This document shows positions 26,991-32,018 of a stretch of 32,018 nt of DNA, piece by piece. The position numbers were made by a program, and so were the translations under genes. How positions within the stretch are numbered: position 1 is the stretch's first letter; the number at the start of each line of letters is the position of its first letter. The notes beneath the pieces are model-generated. The model was not told the DNA's origin and ran no database searches. It saw nothing but the letters and a program-made list of their open reading frames with translations. Source of the DNA: CAYQQO01 sp964420115 (GTDB lineage Bacteria > Patescibacteriota > Minisyncoccia > Portnoybacterales > UBA2143); NCBI GenBank assembly GCA_964420115.1, contig CAYQQO010000005.1, positions 1-32,018 of the forward strand, given 5' to 3'.

Positions 26991-27223
26991 TAAGGGGTTC
27001 AAGGAGCTCATCTCTTTACTGCAAGTCCCTTTGGGAAAATAAATAAGTTTTTCCTTCGCGGCGCAAACAACATCTCTGTTGCATCCATTGCATTCATGCT
27101 TTTTGGTTTATTTTAAAAACGCAGAAGTATGCTTATTATATCAATTAGTGACGAGCGGTAATTATCAGCGGGTTTGTCTGTTTCTGGCAATCTTTCCTGC
27201 TGATTGTTTACTGGTGGCTAATC
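26991..27223 (+). other. rpoC-ftsK intergenic region with one long hairpin
   Basis: ATCAGCGGG (27164-27172) can pair with CCTGCTGAT (27196-27204) around a 23-base loop, just upstream of the ftsK start. A weaker CAAC/GTTG stem lies near 27070-27087. No clear rpoC terminator and no strong promoter are seen, so ftsK may be reached by read-through. Confidence 0.4.
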
Positions 27224-29455
27224 GTGAGTAAAGCTAAAAAGCTTTTGAAAAAAAAAGACAAGGGCAAGGATAAAAAGAAATCATCCCTTCGTCAGGAAAC
27301 TAAAAGAAGTATTTTGGCTATTGTTTTTTTTGTCTTAGCTGTTTTAAGTTTCTTTAGTTTTTTTAACCAAGCTGGCCTTTTTGGTCAGTATTTTTTAATG
27401 GCTGGTCAGTGGCTTTTCGGCTTTGGTTTTTTTCTTGTTTCTCTCGCTTTTATTCTTATCGGCCTTTCTATATTATTTCCTCGTTTTAGAGGGGGCGAAC
27501 GGCCTGTCTATAGGGCAATTTTTATTGGCTCTTTGTTATTTATCTTAAGTATTTTAGGTCTTTTCCATATTTTCAGCGCAGGCGCTGGCAGCGGTTTTTT
27601 GCCAGCCGCAGGCGGATATATCGGTCTTTTAGTCGGTTATCCCTTGCTTAAGTTCCTTAATATTTGGGCTAGTTTAGTGGTTTTATTCGCTCTTGTTATT
27701 ATTTCTGTTTTAATCACTTTTAATATATCTTTGAAAATTCCTTCTAAAAAAGATAAAGAAGACCCCTTAATGCAAGAAAAGAGCTCTTTGCCGGGAGAGA
27801 AGAAAAAAGGCCTTTTTAGCCGATTTAAGAGCAAAATAAGGGAGGAAATAGAAAGGGGTAAAGATAAGAAATTAAAGAAAAGTCATCAAGAGCAGCTAAC
27901 CGGCCGGCCAGCTCAAGAAAATGACATCTTAATAGGCCATGAAAAAAAAGTTGTTGCCGCAGTGTCTTCCAGTAGAGTTAAAACAGGCAGGGGGGATAAA
28001 TCACTAGTTGCCGGCCAGATAAAAAAGACGGACAAAAATTTCAAACTGCCTTCAGTTGAGTTTTTGGAGAAAGATAAAGGCCAGCCGACAAGCGGTGATA
28101 TTAAGGCCAATATAAATATTATTAAAAGAACATTGGAAAATTTTGGCATAGAAGTGGAAATGGCTGAAGTAAATGTCGGTCCAACAGTAACGCAATATAC
28201 TTTGAGGCCGGCCCAAGGGGTAAAGTTAGCGAAAATTACCTCCCTCCACAATGATTTAGCGTTAGCTCTGGCCGCTCATCCCCTAAGGATTGAAGCGCCT
28301 ATCCCTGGACGTTCGCTGGTTGGCGTTGAAATTCCTAATCGCTCAATGGTTTCTGTTCGTTTGGGAAGTTTGCTGGAAAGGCCGACATTTAAGGAATCGC
28401 CTTCTCCTTTGACTTTTGCCTTGGGCCGTGATGTGGCTGGCGGTCCTATGTATGCTGATTTATGTCAAATGCCTCATTTGTTAGTGGCCGGGGCAACCGG
28501 CACTGGCAAAACAATTGCTTTAAACAATATACTTTTAAGTTTGTTTTATAGAAACACTCCTGATGATTTAAAGATTATTATGATTGATCCTAAAAGAGTG
28601 GAGTTTACTTTGTATAATTCTGTCCCTCACTTGCTATCGCCTGTTATTGTAGAGCCGGATAAGGCGATTGGCGCTTTGCGCTGGGCAATCAGCGAAATGG
28701 AAGAGCGTTTTGGGATTTTACAGGAAGCAGGCAAACGGGATATTGCCGGTTATAACAAGGGCGCTTCTGATGAGCAACGCTTGCCATATGTTGTTATTGT
28801 TATAGACGAGTTGGCTGATTTAATGTCTTCGCAGGGAAGAGAAGTAGAGGCGGCTATTATTAGATTGGCTCAAATGGCCAGAGCAGTTGGCATTCATTTA
28901 ATTGTTTCTACCCAACGTCCTTCAGTTGAAGTTATTACCGGGCTGATTAAGGCTAATATTACATCAAGGATGGCTTTTCAGGTAGCTTCACAAATTGATT
29001 CCAGGACAATTCTGGATATGGCCGGAGCAGAAAAATTATTAGGCAACGGCGATATGCTCTTTTTAGCAGGTAATTCAGCCAAGCCGCGGCGTCTGCAGGG
29101 GGCTTATGTTTCTGAAAAAGAAGTAAAGAAAACAGTTGAATACTTGAAAGAGTTAGGAGAGCCGGATTATAATGAGGAGGTGGCTTCTGCCCAGTTGGCT
29201 CGGGCTGATTCTGTTTCATCTCTTGATTTTTCATCGGCCGGCGATTCAGACGATGATTTGGCCGATGAGGCAAAAAAAGTGGTTTTTCAGGCAGGTAAAG
29301 CGTCAGCTTCGCTCTTGCAAAGACGCTTAAGAATTGGCTATGCCCGGGCAGCCCGGCTCTTGGATATTTTGGAGAAAAAAGGAGTAGTTGGTCCGGCTGA
29401 CGGGGCTAAACCAAGGGATGTCTATGTTGATCAAGGGGAGGAAAGAGAATTTTAA
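27224..29455 (+). CDS. ftsK: DNA translocase FtsK/SpoIIIE
   Basis: The product has 743 residues. It has a very Lys-rich N-terminus, about four membrane helices between residues 25 and 170, and a charged linker to about 290. A RecA-like motor follows, with Walker A GATGTGKT (residues 423-430) and Walker B VIVIDELADLM (D528/E529). The C-terminal winged-helix gamma domain (about 680-735, QAGKASASLLQRRLRIGYAR) reads directional sequences in DNA. The protein pumps chromosome DNA through the closing division septum. The start is GTG 27224, with no Shine-Dalgarno. It is shorter than the E. coli protein because the linker is short, and it is close to SpoIIIE in size. recA follows 12 bases after its stop, suggesting one operon. 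Confidence 0.95.
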   Translation: MSKAKKLLKKKDKGKDKKKSSLRQETKRSILAIVFFVLAVLSFFSFFNQAGLFGQYFLMAGQWLFGFGFFLVSLAFILIGLSILFPRFRGGERPVYRAIFIGSLLFILSILGLFHIFSAGAGSGFLPAAGGYIGLLVGYPLLKFLNIWASLVVLFALVIISVLITFNISLKIPSKKDKEDPLMQEKSSLPGEKKKGLFSRFKSKIREEIERGKDKKLKKSHQEQLTGRPAQENDILIGHEKKVVAAVSSSRVKTGRGDKSLVAGQIKKTDKNFKLPSVEFLEKDKGQPTSGDIKANINIIKRTLENFGIEVEMAEVNVGPTVTQYTLRPAQGVKLAKITSLHNDLALALAAHPLRIEAPIPGRSLVGVEIPNRSMVSVRLGSLLERPTFKESPSPLTFALGRDVAGGPMYADLCQMPHLLVAGATGTGKTIALNNILLSLFYRNTPDDLKIIMIDPKRVEFTLYNSVPHLLSPVIVEPDKAIGALRWAISEMEERFGILQEAGKRDIAGYNKGASDEQRLPYVVIVIDELADLMSSQGREVEAAIIRLAQMARAVGIHLIVSTQRPSVEVITGLIKANITSRMAFQVASQIDSRTILDMAGAEKLLGNGDMLFLAGNSAKPRRLQGAYVSEKEVKKTVEYLKELGEPDYNEEVASAQLARADSVSSLDFSSAGDSDDDLADEAKKVVFQAGKASASLLQRRLRIGYARAARLLDILEKKGVVGPADGAKPRDVYVDQGEEREF

Positions 29456-29467
29456 CCAACAGCTATT

Positions 29468-30484
29468 ATGGCTAAGAAAAAAACAGCGGGGGGGGAAAAT
29501 GATAAAATAAAAATATTAGAAGCAACAGTGGACGAAATTAAGGGGCGTTTTGGCGAGGGCTCCATTATGAAATTGGGCGAAGCCCGTCGGGTAAATGTAG
29601 AAGCTATCCCAAGCGGCTCAATTTCGCTTGATTTGGCTTTAGGCGTCGGCGGCTTTCCCAAAGGCAGAATTATTGAAATTTACGGGCTGGAATCAAGCGG
29701 CAAAAGTACTTTAGCCCTTCACGCTATTTCTAAAGTGCAAAAAAGGGGCGGGCTGGCCGCTTTTATTGACGCTGAACACGCTCTGGATCCGGAATATGCC
29801 AAAAGGATTGGTGTCAAAATTAACGATTTGCTTATTTCACAGCCCGACACAGGCGAACAGGCCTTAGAAATTTTAGAAAGTTTGGTTCGTTCCGGGGCGG
29901 TGGATTTGGTTGTTGTTGATTCAGTAGCCGCTTTGACTCCACGGGTGGAAATTGAAGGGGAGATGGGCCAGCAGCATATCGGCCTTCAGGCGCGGCTTAT
30001 GAGTCAAGCATTAAGAAAGTTGACCGCTATTGTCAATAAAAGCAACACGGCGGTTATTTTTATTAACCAAATTAGGATGAAAATAGGAATAATGTTCGGC
30101 AATCCAGAAGAAACTCCGGGCGGCAAGGCATTAAAATTTTATTCATCTGTCAGGTTGGAACTGCGGCGGGCCGCTCAAATAAAGCAGGGAGAGCAGATTA
30201 TTGGCAATCGCATTAAGGCGAAAGTAGTCAAAAACAAGGTCGCCCCTCCGTTTAGGCAGACAGAATTTGATATTTTTTACAACGAAGGGATTTCTCGGCT
30301 GGCAGATGTTTTAAATACAGGTTTAAGGCTGGGGATAGTTACTCGCAGCGGAGCTTGGTTTAATTATGGGCAGAAAAAACTCGGTCAGGGGGTTGAAGCG
30401 TCTAAGGTTTTTCTAAAAGAAAATCCCCGCATAACTACGGAGATTATCAGGGGCATAAAAAAGGCGGTAAAAGCACAGCTTTAA
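29468..30484 (+). CDS. recA: Recombinase RecA
   Basis: The product has 338 residues, close to the usual 350. It has Walker A GLESSGKST (73-81), the loop MGQQHIGLQARLMSQALRK, Walker B-type VVVDSVAAL, and the DNA-binding L2 region FINQIRMKIGIMFGNPEETP. It forms filaments on single-stranded DNA for strand exchange and would stimulate LexA cleavage if a LexA exists; no LexA-like box is evident upstream. ATG 29468 follows ftsK by 12 bases and has no ribosome binding site. The protein lacks the long acidic tail of many RecA proteins and ends in KKAVKAQL. Confidence 0.97.
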   Translation: MAKKKTAGGENDKIKILEATVDEIKGRFGEGSIMKLGEARRVNVEAIPSGSISLDLALGVGGFPKGRIIEIYGLESSGKSTLALHAISKVQKRGGLAAFIDAEHALDPEYAKRIGVKINDLLISQPDTGEQALEILESLVRSGAVDLVVVDSVAALTPRVEIEGEMGQQHIGLQARLMSQALRKLTAIVNKSNTAVIFINQIRMKIGIMFGNPEETPGGKALKFYSSVRLELRRAAQIKQGEQIIGNRIKAKVVKNKVAPPFRQTEFDIFYNEGISRLADVLNTGLRLGIVTRSGAWFNYGQKKLGQGVEASKVFLKENPRITTEIIRGIKKAVKAQL

Positions 30485-30549
30485 TTATCGTAAGTATTTT
30501 CCGAAGATTTCCTTAAAGATTTAACTTTTGGGGAAAGTTTCGGAGAGAG

Positions 30550-30750
30550 TTATCTATTGGTGAAAGGAAGAAGCCCCATAATGCGGGCTCTTTTTATTGC
30601 TTTGGCCGTCGCTCTTTGGTGTTTAGTGCACAAGCCGGTTCTTCTTGGAGAAAGGATTTTTGCCTGTCCTGAAATAAACCGACGCAAAAGGTCAGTGTTT
30701 TGATGGTTGATTTCTTTAATTTTTTCTTGGCAAAAATAGCAATTTTTCAT
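30550..30750 (-). CDS. rpsR: Small-subunit ribosomal protein bS18
   Basis: The product has 66 residues, close to the family norm. It has CYFCQEK at the N-terminus (a CxxC as in zinc-binding S18 forms), the S18 signature LLRRFISGQAKILSPRRTGL, and CTKHQRATAKAIKRARIMGL before LPFTNR. It binds 16S rRNA on the small-subunit platform next to bS6. It is the last gene of the rpsF-ssb-rpsR order conserved in many bacteria, 46 bases after the ssb stop. Confidence 0.93.
   Translation of the reverse strand: MKNCYFCQEKIKEINHQNTDLLRRFISGQAKILSPRRTGLCTKHQRATAKAIKRARIMGLLPFTNR
30572..30595 (+). terminator. Intrinsic terminator of ftsK-recA, inside the 3' end of rpsR
   Basis: AGCCC (30572-30576) pairs with GGGCT (30585-30589), with one extra inner C-G pair, followed by CTTTTT. 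It lies within the coding end of the convergent rpsR gene, so the sequence serves both as rpsR codons and as the plus-strand terminator. Confidence 0.65.
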
Positions 30751-30796
30751 TAATTTTTTAAATATTTTAAAATTGTCTTTGTGATTACTTTCGCTG

Positions 30797-31315
30797 TTAA
30801 AAGGGGATATCTTTGATATCTACTTCATCGTTTTCGCTATTTTCTTTTTTGTCGGTTTCTCCCTGTTTTTGCGGAATAGATTCTTCTGTTTCAATAACGG
30901 GAATTTCTTCTTGAGAAATATTTGTCTGTCCAGACGGCGCTCCCTCGTTTGGTTCTTCTTTCCTTTCTGTTGACCTTTCTGCTGAGCCGCTTCGCGGGCC
31001 CATTTGCATATTATCAGCGACAACTTCGGTGCGATATCTTCTGTTTCCGTCTTTGTCCTGCCAGGAGCGTGTTTGGATGCGGCCCTCAATTAAAACCAGC
31101 TGTCCTTTATTTAAATAGCGAGAACAGATTTCAGCCAGTTTGCCAAAAGCAACCACATTGTGGAATTCAGCGGCTTCTTGGCGGTTGCCGCTTTGATCTG
31201 TCCAAAAGCGGTTAGTGGCGATAGCAAAAGAGGCGACAGACTGCCCGGAGGGGAGATTTCTCGTTTCTGGATCGCGGGTTAAGTTTCCGGCAATTATAAT
31301 TTTATTAAAATTCAT
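30797..31315 (-). CDS. ssb: Single-stranded DNA-binding protein
   Basis: The product has 172 residues. The OB fold occupies about 1-106 (MNFNKIIIAGNLTRDPETR, then FAIATNRFWTD, FHNVVAFGKLAE and YLNKGQLVLIEGRIQTRSW). An acidic, Gln/Glu-rich linker follows, and the tip DIKDIPF is the usual acidic C-terminus that recruits repair and replication partners. ATG 31315 is preferred over the in-frame TTG at 31330, because family members start with this MNxNK segment. It lies between rpsF and rpsR, so its level is tied to ribosomal protein synthesis. Confidence 0.94.
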   Translation of the reverse strand: MNFNKIIIAGNLTRDPETRNLPSGQSVASFAIATNRFWTDQSGNRQEAAEFHNVVAFGKLAEICSRYLNKGQLVLIEGRIQTRSWQDKDGNRRYRTEVVADNMQMGPRSGSAERSTERKEEPNEGAPSGQTNISQEEIPVIETEESIPQKQGETDKKENSENDEVDIKDIPF

Positions 31316-31373
31316 AGTATTGGCGGGCAATGGGTTGCGCCTTTTTGGCAGGAAATTGCCCGTTGTTTATTTT

Positions 31374-31925
31374 TTATTCACCTAATATTTCTTCTAATTT
31401 TTTGTCTAATTCCTCTAACTTTGTCTTTCCTTTTTCTTCTCTTTTTGGCTCTGGTTCTTTGTTGGTTTCTTTTTTATCAGTTTCTTTTGCCAGTGGGGTC
31501 TGCTGTGATGGCAGGGGCTCTATTTTTTCAACTATTTTCTGGTCAATTGTTTCTTTGGCTGGTTTCTTTATTGCTTCTTTGAAAATTTTTCTTCCCGGGG
31601 CAAAACTTTCTGTTTTTGCCGCTTTTTGGCTCTTTAACATAAAGCGGATGATTTCATTATTAAGATTTAAATAATCAGTTAGTTCTTTGGCCGCTGAAGC
31701 AGGCAGTGAAAAATTTAAATTACAATAAATACCCTCACTGTTTTTTTGTATAAGGTAAGATAGTTTTTTGATTTGGCCTTCATTTTCTTTTTCCTCTTGG
31801 GAAATTTTTCCTTCTTTATCGGTTATCCATTTTTTAATCTGTTCAACAACTTGGCTGGTTTTTTCTTGGCTGATAGTTGGAGGCAGAATAATGTTTAATT
31901 GGTAGGATTTGCTTTCTTCAGGCAT
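31374..31925 (-). CDS. rpsF: Small-subunit ribosomal protein bS6 with a long charged C-terminal tail
   Basis: The product has 183 residues. About 8-98 form the S6 ferredoxin-like fold (YQLNIILPPTISQEK, KKLSYLIQKNSEGIYCNLNF, NLNNEIIRFML). The remaining 85 or so residues are a Lys/Glu-rich tail ending EELDKKLEEILGE, longer than the usual S6 tail. It binds bS18 on the small-subunit platform. An in-frame ATG at 31979 would add 18 residues, but that sequence contains the promoter, so ATG 31925 is chosen. The promoter position implies transcription starting at or next to this ATG, that is, a leaderless mRNA. Confidence 0.9.
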   Translation of the reverse strand: MPEESKSYQLNIILPPTISQEKTSQVVEQIKKWITDKEGKISQEEKENEGQIKKLSYLIQKNSEGIYCNLNFSLPASAAKELTDYLNLNNEIIRFMLKSQKAAKTESFAPGRKIFKEAIKKPAKETIDQKIVEKIEPLPSQQTPLAKETDKKETNKEPEPKREEKGKTKLEELDKKLEEILGE

Positions 31926-31932
31926 ATACAGA

Positions 31933-31961
31933 ATAATAGCAGAGAGAAAAGCGAAGGTCAA
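31933..31961 (-). promoter_or_regulatory. Promoter of rpsF-ssb-rpsR
   Basis: On the minus strand, TTGACC (31956-31961), a 17-base spacer and TATTAT (31933-31938) end seven bases before the rpsF ATG, so the predicted start is within one or two bases of the initiation codon. Confidence 0.7.
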
Positions 31962-32018
31962 GGAATTGTATCCGTCCATAACATATTGGACTTTTTAGGT
32001 GATATAAAATTATCAATA

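Noticed and set aside
31316..31330. Five-residue N-terminal extension of SSB from TTG
   Set aside because: The ATG at 31315 matches the usual start of the family, and the TTG has no ribosome binding site.
31926..31979. 18-residue N-terminal extension of bS6
   Set aside because: The extension is encoded by the promoter sequence, and family members start near MPEESKSYQL.

Overview
The window looks like a piece of a bacterial chromosome from the Candidate Phyla Radiation (Patescibacteria, Parcubacteria-like). This is an inference. It rests on an AT-rich sequence, short housekeeping proteins (RpoB about 1099 aa, RpoC about 1254 aa), many starts without a Shine-Dalgarno sequence, a 23S-5S unit separated from any 16S gene, small membrane-anchored proteins of types common in that group, and a very large repeat-rich surface protein. 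The standard code fits: TGA is used as a stop and no gene reads through TGA.

Layout. Positions 1-600 hold the 5' part of a transposase on the minus strand. Next come a compact double zinc-ribbon gene (724-933) with its own promoter, attenuator-like hairpin and terminator, and a small MscS-type membrane protein (1393-2076). A promoter-terminator pair at 2128-2270 delimits a candidate small RNA of about 108 nt. The 23S rRNA (2424-5450) is enclosed by a perfect 28-bp processing stem and followed by 5S rRNA; no 16S or tRNA gene is seen. After a membrane-anchored protein and a 9-bp tandem repeat with an assembly gap come RodA (7107-8186), a convergent MerR-like HTH protein, and about 1 kb of sparse, AT-rich DNA.

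The most unusual part is 9140-16930. A consensus promoter at 9267-9296 is preceded by four CCGATA motifs and followed by an intrinsic-terminator hairpin with an alternative fold. Beyond it lie three collinear genes. The first encodes a protein of at least 1349 aa in which two tandem excisionase-like HTH domains (cytoplasmic) are joined through one membrane segment and a coiled coil to a long extracellular array of Ser/Thr/Gly-rich repeats ending in a tail-fibre-like motif. The second is an anchored protein with a DNRLRE-like domain. The third is an anchored beta-rich protein that overlaps the second by ATGA. An O-antigen-ligase/TPR membrane protein (17147-19582) follows and may act on surface polymers.

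The rest is core information processing. rpoB-rpoC sit behind a structured 270-nt leader, then come ftsK and recA on the plus strand. On the minus strand is an rpsF-ssb-rpsR operon whose promoter places the transcription start almost exactly at the rpsF ATG, so the mRNA is probably leaderless. Three runs of exactly 100 N (6852-6951, 12317-12416, 12625-12724) all interrupt tandem repeats and are best read as scaffold gaps, so the true lengths there are unknown.
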